In this document: positions 36,025 to 47,300 of the stretch, piece by piece
How positions within the stretch are numbered: the stretch's first letter is position 1
Layout: the number at the start of each line of letters is the position of its first letter
Source of the DNA: Plectrocnemia conspersa
Taxonomy: Eukaryota; Arthropoda; Insecta; Trichoptera; Polycentropodidae
Direction: 5' to 3'
Assembly (NCBI GenBank): GCA_009617715.1
Contig: VTFK01000548.1
Coordinates: 1-64,000, forward strand
DNA length: 64,000 nucleotides
Notes under the pieces: generated by a model
Database searches by the model: none
Seen by the model: the letters and a program-made list of their open reading frames with translations, nothing else
What the model was told of the DNA's origin: nothing
Program-made: the position numbers and the translations under genes

Positions 36025-39000
36025 ATGACGCGCTCGTTAATGAATTTGTCGCTCGTTACTTCTAGTCTTACAACAAACAACTGCTCTAAGATGGGACGGC
36101 GTCCTAGAGCTTCCGAGGAAACTAAGGCACCAACGACGCCTGGAGGCATAGAAGTCGCTGCCCCCAAATCCCAAATTATCATTGCGAGATCTTCAGATCA
36201 AGCGTCGAACATCAAACCGTCTGACGTTTATCAGGTGAAACATTTTTAGGTTAACCGGTTACAAATACAATTGAACATAAATTTTATTAATTAATATATT
36301 CTTAGCGCGTGATAGAATTCGAAGAGGGGGAAGCTAAACTCAGGTCTGCAGAAAGTGACACAAAATTGTTCTATGAGACATACGAGTCGTTGAGAAAATT
36401 GTTCAAAACCATCTACGAACACAAGTGTCACAAACCGAACGCTGTGAGTATTTTAAGTCATATTTAACATGTTTTCAATGGGACTGTAAAATATATATAT
36501 ATCGTTAACGACCATCGCTTTCCTCATGAATGTTGGATAATTTTACTGAAAATGTCTTCCATAAGTGGTGCCAGCAATATTGTTAAATGTCTATTTTATA
36601 CTTGTATATATGATTTTTAGGATCCAACCGATATCAGCGAAGCCAGAGATAAAGCGTCTCTCCATATAGTGACTTTGAAGAAGTTGAATCGATTGGAAAA
36701 GTTGAGAACCAAGGCCGGGCACGATGCTTTACACAAAGAAAAGCAAAAGCTAGATTCCATGCATCTTTTACTTCAAAATTTGCTCTATGAAGCTAATCAT
36801 TTAGATAAGGAAGCTACCAAATGCCTGCAGTTCAAATCTAAAGATGAAGAAATCGATCTTGTCGGTGTCGAAGAGTTTTATAAGAATGCGCCCGAGGAAG
36901 TTACGAGGCCGGTGAGTGAACTCTAAAAATGCCTTTACTCTAAAGTGACCAGATCTCCCTGATTTGAGTTATTCGTCCTGCAATGTCCGGCAAGAGCACA
37001 AACTTGTTGATTCCTCTTACTTATCTTATCTTGTAAAGACGGCATAGCGCTATAAATAATATGCACTGTTTCTTTTTCCTCATGCATTTTTTTGTCACAC
37101 TGGCAGGTTGCGCCAGGGACTTAATTTCAACTGTTGAAAAAGATTGACCAATCAGTGGTCTTTTTTATAATATTACTGGCTAAATTCAAAGAAGCGTCCC
37201 TGTTTAGAATTCACGGTAAAAACAATAAAATCGTGCTATCACCGTTGCAGTGGAATGAAGCATATATAAATCGAATTTTGCCCAATAGAAGGGTTCAAAA
37301 AACAATTATCATTAGTAAGGATAGCTATCATATTTTTAAAACATAGTGTAATATTCGAGTGCAGACTAACTATGGAGCAATATGCGAGATGTGACGTCTG
37401 TATTTCTTCTTTTGTTTATTTTCCCCTTACTTATTATTAAAACTTACTATTTCTTATGATTTGTAATTTCATTTAGGCAATTACTAAAAGTAATCATCAT
37501 CAATTGCGATTGGCTCGATTGGAATGGGAGTTGCGTCAACGTCGCGAATTATCCGAAGCCTGCGTTCCGCTGCAAGAGAACTATAGAAAAATATCGTCGT
37601 CTTTGACTGAAGTGCAAACGAGATTGGGAAGTCTAGCTCCAAAGTTACAAGACGCATTGAATGCTGCCAAACCGTTGCAAGAGGCTTTGGGACTCAATTC
37701 TTTGAGCGGAAGCGCTACTCGAGGACCAGCTACTTTGCTTCCTCTTCCATTGTTTTTGTTACATGCTAGATCATTAGCATTCTCCGAAGCGTTTGGACAT
37801 GATACAGTAAAAGTTTGTAAGTATTTATTTTTTTTTATATTTAATGCGTTGAAATTTCACACGAGTATTTGGTACTCGAAGAATTTATAGTAGCAGTGCC
37901 TCCATGGAATGTGCTACGTGCTGCAGTACATTCGCAGCCGGATGGCTTCTCGGAGGGTTTCACTAAGTCATGTGTGTCGACTCCAATTTTTATCCACCTT
38001 TCTCTTCACATGGTTTGAATTGTAGCTTCTTCTATTTCCGTATATTCTATTATGAATTATCTTGAAAACCTCATGGATCACCATTTATTTTTTTCAATGC
38101 AATCCCACAGCCATCTTACAATTTGGCCTCGTCTTAAATCCGGGGGCTTTATATATGCCATTCAGGTTATCATATGCTTGGGTGGATCTTATTGTACCAA
38201 AAGATTATTTATGACAGTCATATTTAAGCTAAAAGTCAACAAAAAAAAAAAGCAGTCGCATACAAAATAATGAAAAATAAAATACTTTGTAATTACCAAA
38301 ATTCCAGAAATTACTCATATTTTCGAGTTAATATTATGCAGCTGTGGATAGTATTGACTTTTCTCTATTTTAAATCAATATTTCACTGCATTTGACAGCT
38401 TCAGACGTCATCAATTTTTGAACCTTATATCACAGTTATTTAATATATTTTAAGGTTACAGATTGCTTGAAACAAATATTGAAACCTTTATTTCTAAAAT
38501 CTCTTTTTTGCTTAAAAATATTTTTAGATATATTAAAATTAAATAGTTTTCAAAGAATTATTGGTGTTTACAATACTCGCCATCACTACCATAGATTTAT
38601 TATAGAATCGCATGGAGTGCACGAGTAAATCCTCATATTTTGTATGGCAGAACGTTTACACCGAATGTTCGACACATATTCTTTTAAGAATTGAAAAAAA
38701 ACTTATATTTATATTTTTTGAATTAACAGGATAAATTTATGTACATATAAAAAACTCATTTCTTAATTCGTTAAAAACAGTGCCTCACACTCAGTTGTAT
38801 GAAAAGTTTTTGAATGCAGCTAAAGGGTTAAGTCCCGTCCCCCACATTACAGTTAACATATTCTTATTTAATTTTAGCCATTATTGGAAACGAAGACGAA
38901 GCATTCGATTTGGAGCAATCGAACGTTACTACCATTGTAAGCGATTCGGATTCGGATCCAGGCGCCGACGAAAAGGAAGAAGAAGTACCGGAGAAGAAGA

Positions 39001-40100
39001 AGCGTCACCGCAGAAGTACGGCCAAGTTGACTAAAAAAGAACGAGCCAGCGAAAGATTGAAGCTCATACTCAAAGTCCATCCGTTGAAAGTCGTCTTGAT
39101 CGTGAAACAGAAAGACGTGTCGATCGTTTTGACCTTTTCATTCTTGACGAACTTAAAGATCGTTACAGTTCAAAGTTCAACCGAAGTTCCTAAGCAATTG
39201 CCCGGTATATCGGCCGGAGACGTCCTCAACAGCCAGAGCATATTACAAGCGTTGTATCCTAACGATTTAGGATTAGATTCTCCGCATCCGGCCACTTCGT
39301 ATATTTTAAAATGCAACGGAATCGAAGGAGATTTTTCTCAGTATATTCCCGAGTTGGGCAGACCGTACGTTTGGGCTCAACGGATGTGCGGATTGGACTT
39401 CTTAGCGTCCGATTTGCCGAACACGAGCGAAAAGATGACGATTGCTAAATTACCAGGAGAGCCATGTTCTAAATTGTGCGTCGCCACAATCGAAAACGTC
39501 TTAGTCGAGCTGAAAAAGAATCTGAAGCGCAGATTGAGCCTCATGTCCGAATTGTTGGAGCTGGAGAATGGAAATTTGCCTCCATTCGAAGGCACGGGAG
39601 CTTCTCACGTCCGTTTGATGGGCTCTCTGACTCAATGGCAGTCCATATCATGGAGCGAATACAGTCAGGCTTCTTCGTCGAACAACTTTATCAATCTAGG
39701 TTTGGTGTCTCAAAATGATATGTTTTATAGAGCTATCGTAACGAGGCAGTCGGCTAAGTTGGTGGCTCTAGTGGCCGTTAAAAGTGCATATCCGAAGCAA
39801 TCTCCGATATTATCTTTAACGCTGCACTGGAACGGAACTCATTGTGCCAAAACTGACGACGATATTAGAGATATTGAGAGATGCGTGAATACTAATTGGG
39901 GTATTCTGGACACGGACAAACCGGTGACTCTGGCCGGACAGATTACGAAGCTGATAGCTTGTATGGATATCTTACTGGAAGCCGTCGGTAGTTCGGAATT
40001 TTTGCCTGATAAGGTCGTATTCAGGCCCGTGAAAGGAAGGACTAGAACGAAGCCGTATAAGTTTTTAAAACAAGGATCTGGAGTGTTTGTTCAATTCTAA
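36025..40100 (+). CDS. thoc5: THO complex subunit 5 (THOC5), complete
   Basis: Five exons: 36025-36234, 36306-36443, 36621-36911, 37477-37816 and 38878-40100; all junctions are GT..AG with matching phases. The product is 733 residues from the first ATG. The ATG at 36091 (MGRRPRASEE) has a better start context and would give 711; human THOC5 is 683. Conserved landmarks are HIVTLKKLNRLEKLRTK, QNLLYEANHLDKEATKC and SKDEEIDLVGVEEFYK in exon 3, RLARLEWELRQRREL in exon 4, then the acidic/basic linker (SDSDSDPGADEKEEE) and the C-terminal half with KVHPLKVVLIVKQKD and ISAGDVLNSQSILQALYP. THOC5 works with THOC2/1/6/7 in TREX, coupling transcription to mRNA export in the nucleus. A poly(A) signal AATAAA is at 40139-40144, about 40 bases after the stop. 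Confidence 0.93.
37130..37370 (+). repeat. Repeat unit in THOC5 intron 3 related to 41740-42115
   Basis: It contains TTGACCAATCAGTGGTC, TTCACGGTAAAAACAATAAA, ATCGTGCTATCACCGTTGCA, TGGAATGAAGCATATATAAA and TTGCCCAATAGAAGGGTTCA. All of these reappear in the cluster at 41740-42115. Non-coding. Confidence 0.6.
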
Positions 40101-40614
40101 ACTATTTTATTTATTGTGACATGAATTCTATTTAAAAAAATAAAAAGATAATAATATTTTGTTGTATTTATTTTAAAATTCACGCTGAAACGACAAATCA
40201 AGTTGCTTTTATAACTGAAGGTAAGTTTTAACTAAATAGGAACAAAGTCCTTACAACGTACTCTCCTATGATTACTCTTAGCATCCAGAACAAAAAAGAA
40301 CGAGTTGTAAATAGGTAATATAACTGCGCCAAATAAACAAAACTGCAATTAATTGTAACATATTAAATAAATTAGAAATAAATGAACTTTTAAAAACATT
40401 CATATCTTTTTTCAACATAATATAATTGCCATAAAGATATTAAATTATACCGATTTTTTAACAATGTACTTCCACAACCTAAAACTTACACAATATTCTC
40501 ATTAGATCTCTGTGGTAGATAAGGTTATAATTCGCAAAATAAACTCATGGGAAATTTTAAATGTTACTGGAGTTGACAGATTAGATAACACCATCCTGGA
40601 ATTTGTATGCGTTA
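40101..40614. other. THOC5 3' flank, no further gene
   Basis: The short 3' UTR of THOC5 runs to the poly(A) signal at 40139, then AT-rich DNA without recognisable features up to the reverse-transcriptase remnant. Confidence 0.5.
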
Positions 40615-41190
40615 CTTAACAAACATCTTTATTGCATGCCTATCATTCGGGTATTTCCCAACCAATTGGAAAACTGCTAAAATTGATCTGATAAGGATCC
40701 TTCAAATCCGATTAGTTATCGCCCCATCAGTTTATTACCGCCATTTAGTAAAATATTAAAAATGCATTTAAAAAGTCTTTGGGAATAAGATTATTAACGA
40801 ACAGTTTGGTTTCTGCGAAAATCACTAGACAATGCATCAACTTAATAGTTTAACTGAGCACATATACACTAATTTTAATATGAAAAAGAGTACGGGTCTT
40901 TTATGTTAGATATAGAAAAAGCTTTCGACACAGTATGGCATAATGATTTGATTGATAAACTATACAAAAACAAAATCCCTGACTATCTGCTATGCTTAAT
41001 ACGTTTATACATTAAAAGTAGAAGCTATGTTGTTTTACTAAATAATGAACACTCGATCCTGTGTAAAGTTCCAGCTAAACTTCCTCATGGAAGTTTGTTC
41101 GGGCCATTCTTCTTCATCTCTTTGTTTTATATGGAGACTAAGTTGATACACGAGAACTTAACACCAAGATATCCATCTCTATCTTAGTTC
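40615..41190 (+). pseudogene. Jockey-type non-LTR reverse transcriptase remnant
   Basis: Plus-strand frames in several registers. About 40628-40690 gives FPTNWKTAKIDLI. About 40790-40830 gives NEQFGFCE. The frame 40903-41187 gives LDIEKAFDTVWHNDLIDKLY, LIRLYIKSRSYVVLLNNE and a damaged LPHGSLFGP where RTs have PQGS.LGP. These are RT blocks 2-4 of the Jockey/LINE type. The YADD catalytic motif and everything after it are missing, and no endonuclease was found. It is an old 5'- and 3'-truncated copy. Confidence 0.82.
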
Positions 41191-41599
41191 AGTTTTGCTA
41201 CAATAAAATTGTTAGGTAGTGCATGGAATAAGTCAGTCAGTAGCTATCGACTGAACACTGAGTAGAATTTAATATTACTTCAAACATCATCGCCGCTTTA
41301 TAAAATGGAGGAAAAGACACCTTCAATATGGATCATAAAAGTTACTAGAAGGTGTCTTGATCATTGAAAAGAATTTATCGATTTGAAGTATAAGTTCTGA
41401 GAGTGGCAATAGTGCTCGGTGACAAATTGGTGTCCTAACCAGTTTTTAAAGATTATAAGTTTATTCAGTAAGCAATGGTTTCCAGATTACTGGAATATTC
41501 GTTTTGATTTCTGGGATTGTTAGATTAATAGACCAATAGCTTTAATTTACGATCATAAGTAATATAACAGGGAGCTGATCTTTTGTAGCTTTAATTGCC

Positions 41600-41720
41600 T
41601 TATATAGACCCCTGTACCACGACTCGAACTCCCACATTCGACTTGAAAAGAGGGAGGAGGTCGATTAACTAGGATCAGTGCCTCGAGCCGACAACCAGAG
41701 ACCTTTTCAGAAGCTTTTTC
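41600..41720 (-). repeat. Possible tRNA-derived repeat fragment
   Basis: On the minus strand, GTGGGAGTTCGAGTCGTGGT resembles a pol III B box and T-arm. A convincing A box and cloverleaf could not be built, so a SINE-like fragment is only possible. Confidence 0.25.
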
Positions 41721-41739
41721 GAAGTAGCAAAATTGGCCA

Positions 41740-42120
41740 CTCAGTGGTCGTTCTTTTAATATTTATATTTCATTAAATGACGCATTTTTCTGGCCAAATT
41801 CAAGGAATCCACAGCAAAATCAATAAAATCGTGCTATCGCAGTGAAAACGTTCAGTTATCTAGTGTTCATTATAAGACTTTTTATAACAATATTACAATA
41901 AGTGAGAATTGAATGAAGCATATCTAAACCGAATTTTGACCAATAGGAGGGCGCAAAAAACATTTATCCCTTCTCAGAAGTCAAAAATCCACGTCAAAAG
42001 CAATAAAATCGTGTCAGCATCGTCGCAGTGGGAATGCTCGTTACTGAGCATTCCAACTGCGACAGCGCTGACACGATTTTATTGCTTTTGACATGAATTT
42101 TTGACTTCTGAGAAGTAACA
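41740..42120. repeat. Repeat cluster containing a 146-bp near-perfect hairpin
   Basis: Units of the form TCCACGTCAAAAGCAATAAA, continuing ATCGTGTCAGCATCGTCGCA, occur at about 41810 (shorter), 41985 (direct) and 42045-42105 (inverted). The last two form a palindrome at 41970-42115. The arms are about 70 bases with six mismatches (roughly 91% pairing), no indels, and virtually no loop (centre near 42042). A related unit lies in THOC5 intron 3 (37130-37370). Confidence 0.8.
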
Positions 42121-42239
42121 TTTTAGATCACATAAATATTACAATTCGTAATAATAATGAAAAATTGATTTCAAAATTCTAAGGGAGCACTTTTCTGATA
42201 AGAGTCTCCCATTTCATTTATTTTTAACAAATTAGCTTG

Positions 42240-42520
42240 CCTTCAGCAAGAACTAAAAACAGTGCAGCCACACTTACACATCTCTCACAGAGAATTAAAA
42301 GACAGCGGAGCACGACCTGCTCACTGGCTTACCTACCCCACATATTTCCTTCCTCCGTCTTTAACAAAAGATAGTGATGCCGGGAGACCATCAGCAGCTT
42401 CGGACCGGGATACCAACCGTAGCCGCTCAGGTTGAGATTTGGCAGTGGACCATCGTCACTGATGGGAAGCAATTGTGCTTAATGAGGCGATAGGACCATC
42501 ACTACCTGAGAAAGTTGGCG
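42240..42520 (+). repeat. Second copy of the LTR-like repeat
   Basis: ATAGTGATGCCGGGAGACCA, then CATCAGCAGCTTCGGACCGG, and later GATGGGAAGCAATTGTGCTT, match 35390-35520 with an insertion between the blocks. There is no adjoining coding region. Confidence 0.4.
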
Positions 42521-42762
42521 GGGAAGCAAAAAAAAAGTGATAATTGTTTTTGCGACCTTCTATTGACCAAAATTCGGTTTGAATATGCTTTGACCTATAC
42601 TCTAATATCAGAAATCTACAGTAATATTAGTAAGGATAGCTATCATATTTTTAATATCCAAGTGCAGACATCAAACATCACATGATAAATGAGTTGGCCT
42701 AGCTTGACGTAATGAAAGTTCTAAAATTATAATCAGTTGTAGTACTTTCATTAGATTAGGTT

Positions 42763-42895
42763 TGGGTTTGAACAGCAAATAAGCGTTTCGTAATTGCCAA
42801 CTTGGGTTTCATAGACATTTTAGAGCAGTATATAATTTCACTAGCGTCTATCAATTAAATTATATTTTCGCTAGTAGAAATATATATCTACTGGT
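42763..42895 (+). repeat. Dispersed repeat, copy 2
   Basis: AGATTAGGTTTGGGTTTGAA, AGCGTTTCGTAAT, GGGTTTCATAGACATTTTAG, GCAGTATATAATTTCAC and ATTATATTTTCGCTAGTA match, in inverted orientation, the repeat at 23816-23928. Confidence 0.55.
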
Positions 42896-44334
42896 GAAAA
42901 TATATTTGTACATAATTAATTAACATGATCATGGGTGAGTCCCAACACTTTTTTTTTGTTTCTTAGAACGTTTTTAAAAATAAAAGATCAGATTTTGATA
43001 TTAAATATTTTATATATTTTTCAATATATATATAGTATGTATATATACATATAGTTCAATCACAAATAAATTTATCATACAATAATGTCATCTAATAACA
43101 ATTCTGGTTCCAAACACAAAATGAAACCGACAAATGGTTATTTTAGTTCACAAAAGAACCAAACACTTTGGTTTTCTCTCTTTTAATCATAATATTGAAA
43201 AAATATTACACATTTTCCCTTAACTCTGAGGCATTCATTGTACGCGTAGCAGTAAACAGTACAAATCCAATTCGAACATGGCCATTTTTATACATACTTA
43301 AGAATTGTTTACACGCTCAATTTAATATTCATCAAATAATCTACAACATTACAAAATATAAAATACATAAATACACGAGATTTCATCATTTTCTTCGTAT
43401 CGCGCTTACATCGTATTAAATCACATAGAAATAAAATGACTAAACAATACAATAAAACGTATATCGCTAATATTGGAAATTAATTAGTGAAAAAAATATC
43501 AACATAGAAAAAAATGTCCAATTAAGGCAATTGTGAGGACATAAATAAACTTACGATTATCACATTTACAAAAAAAATCACTGTCTTCTTAAATTATATC
43601 CTTTCACATATACATAATATATACATGTACGTCCTATGCTTAAATGTTTCGTAATATTTTTCGATACATTAAAACGCCTAAAAAATATTTTCTCTCACAA
43701 GATCAATACAAATCGGAAGATGTATTTATCTATAAATAACGCAAGATCTACATATATACTAACACGCCGCAAAATAAAATTAATGTGTACAATAAAAAAC
43801 ACTAATTAAACTTCTAACGTGTGACTATATTAATATACAAAATAAATCAAATGAGATATCTTACCGTTAATTAAATTAATACAAATATGAATGTGTATAC
43901 TAATATATTATCGTCGTAATATATAATTTTTTCAAGGTACAAGTTAAATTTGCTAGTTTAGACTAAACGTACTATGATTACGATTACGAGATACTAAACA
44001 TATAAAAAAATAAACATTCAAAGCGTTTCCAATATGAAAACTATGCAAATCGATTCGTAGAAAGAAGCTCGACAAATTTAGAAAGAAGGAACGAAAAAAT
44101 TAAATGACTCATAATATAAAATATTGCTAAGCTTATGGTACGTATTATAGTAATTTATATAAAAAAAATAACGATGCAAATAATTATTTCTTCATTTACA
44201 TTTTACTTCTTCGGTGTATTGTTATTTATTTTGAATGTATAAACATATTGAAAGATAAAAAAGAGATGTGTCGGTCATTGCTAGCATCGTTTTTGCTTGA
44301 GCGCACGTCTCTGTCGCAACCGGTTGACGTAATA
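42896..44334 (-). other. Downstream flank and 3' UTR of Atg1/ULK
   Basis: AT-rich sequence past the Atg1 stop codon. A minus-strand poly(A) signal (AATAAA) lies at 44230-44225, about 105 bases after the stop. Nothing recognisable is left of that. Confidence 0.5.
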
Positions 44335-47300
44335 TTACGTCGGATCCGTCACCATTATGTATCCTTTTTGTTGAAGTAAATAAAGTCGCTTTTCCACAGC
44401 ATCCTTATCTGAAAGGTCAAGATTTATAAATTAATATAACGAATCATTAAATTAATCATCTTAAAATCGTACATTTTGTCAACAACGATCTATCGTGATG
44501 ATGAGTCACGTGTTGCGCCAAAGAATGAAGGAGTATTTGAGCAGTTTGATATCGCTGGAAACACTCCTCGGGGTTTCCGAATAATTCCGATAAAGCAGCT
44601 TGTTGACACTATAAAATTACAAACAAACATTAACATTTGATCACAGATAAGATAATGAGTCCACAAAAAAAATATTACCATGTGGATGGCGTGATTGTAT
44701 AATATTTTATCGGCAGTGGCCGAAGAATTTTTCATGAAGCCAAGACCGTGCAACCTTTTGGACTCAGCTAAGGTCGCCTTGTATTTGGTATTCATCACGG
44801 ATAAAACTAAAACACGAATTAATTTTATGAACATAATGTATTTTAAATAAAGATACTGTGATGATGAAACTTACCGCTCTTGACTGTATTAGACGGATGT
44901 AGAGTGTGAGCTCGTAAATTCTGTGCTGCTAATGCCAATCCGGCTCCGAGTAAATGTAACGCACGCATTAGCAAAACGAGTCTTTCACTGTTACCAGTGT
45001 CTCCACCTAAGCCTATTTCACCATCGCCATCTTTAATAAATTAACAGTTTTTTAAATGTTGAAATATGATATATTATAATGTACTTTATAATATATTTTC
45101 AATATTATTTTTACCTTTTTCCCACAAAGATAAGATTAACATTAATTTTCCAACAAAATGTTTTTTTAACCCTTCATTATAATTCATGTTAACAAGGAGC
45201 ATTATAAATTATATAAATTAAGCAATAATTAAATTAAAATTTAGTTTGTTGAGGAAAAAATCAATGGCGGATAAAACAAACACTACATTCCACTCTTCTG
45301 TTAATCACATTAGTAAAGTTCAAAATTAGACTTGAGGTTCAAATTTTTTTCTACAAATAAATATCTAAATATGGCACTTTGCCTCGATAAAATTTTTTAG
45401 AGGTCATATATTAAAAGTATTTGAAAATTTACACAATTTCTTATCTGAGAACAAACTTTCGTTTCCTGGGAAATATGCTAAAAGATATTGAAAACATGAA
45501 AGGGATTAAGTAAAAAAAAAATATTGATAGCAAAGAGCAGTTAAATAATCATATAATAATATTTATTTGCTAAACCTTTTCAGATTACTATTTAAATATC
45601 GATGTATTATAAAAAAAAAAAATATATATTTTAACATAAATATCCTACAGCCCATAAAACTATATCTGATCCTTTTATATAGGATGTTACATCTACAATG
45701 CTTTTCAAAGATCGGATTTCTACTTAGAAGCTGAATGCAATACTAGATTTAATATTATATATTGTTCGATTAAATGCAATTAAAAAAAAAATATGTGCCT
45801 CAAAAACCATAGAAATTAGCTTTGAATTAATTTAATATGTACTATGTATTCTTATAATTTAGTATAAAAAATATTTTATCAGTATTGAAGAATCTATTGT
45901 TGAGAATCATTGGTTGGATATATATACTATATCATATGTTATGTATTTAATTTGGTTTAGTTTAGTAAATGATGCTTACTTGACGGAGGTGAGCTGTCCA
46001 TTAGAGCAGCCAATGGAGCTCCACGTTTTGCTGCCAACTCCAAAACGCATTCGCTTAGAGCTAAAACAAAGTTCAACTTTGCTAGTGTCTCGTTGTGCTC
46101 CCTCTGTAATTTAACAATACAATAAAAGTTAAGTTATATTTTTCCTCTAATAAAAAAAAATATACGTACATCTAACAAAGTCTCTTGAGGTAGATCCGGA
46201 GCGATAAAATTCAACGGATGCGGAAACAACGCTTGGAAGGAGTCAGAAATGTTCGGAAGCGTCGTGGCCCTGTGCGGCAGGTTGTTGTTATCGGCCGCGC
46301 AAATAGCCGCCAAAACTACCGGGGGAGACGTTCCTAAAATGCAAACAAAATCGTTTTCACATCAGCCATCGGCGTAATCCAAAACGTAATAAAAACAAAA
46401 AACAAAACACAATCCATTTTTAATCGCACATGAATACAAAAATATGACTAAGGAAATGACCACTGAAGTGTTAACAAGAGCTACGTAAATAAATGTATAT
46501 ATTAGAACGACGGTGATAACTAAAGAGAGAAAAACGTGATGTACTATTTATAAGTATATGTATCGTAATCAAACCTATTTTCATATTTTTGTATGGGATT
46601 TTGGACACCGTTTTAAGCGGACTCAACATACGTGGCCTTTCCTTGGTCGATAACATTCTTGCGTAATGAAAACCTCCTGCGTGTACAGAACAATGCGATA
46701 AATAAAAGTGACGACAAATAAAAATAATATCCTTAATACTTGATTAGCCAATATCAATATGTCAATTACCTGAACGTCTCAGCGGACTGGCGTTTGTCGG
46801 CGACACTTGCCAAGTTGTGGGAGGAGAGCTTCCAGAAGCGCTCCTTCTTCGACCCGAAGGTGACGTACCCATTGTGAACTGGACCTGTATCATACATTCA
46901 AAACACGATGAAGGAATATTCAGAATAAAAATATTATTTAATGTAAACACTAACAGAAGGTGGCGATAAAGAACTGATATCTGGCTGTGTGGACCTTTGC
47001 TGTTCGGATCTTTTCATCGTGATTGGCTGCGATCTTGGTATGGTGCAGCCGGCGATTATGTTGCCGTTTTGTGGAATCTAAAATTTTTTAACCAAATGTT
47101 AATAAGTTAAATGAACTAGGTGAACTGCTTCTGAGCAATATGACATAAATGATTACATCTCAGATCAGCAATAACAATGTACAACAAAATATATACCACA
47201 AAGATAAAATGCAAAATTAATGAGTATTAAATTTTTACGAATATTTTAAAATGTTTTACAACGGCTGCATATGAAAGGATGGGTCTGTGTCAGACGTTTT

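Noticed and set aside
38780..39080. Plus frame 38780-39034 and minus frame 38874-39080
   Set aside because: They overlap THOC5 exon 5 out of frame; the THOC5 frame has the family motifs.
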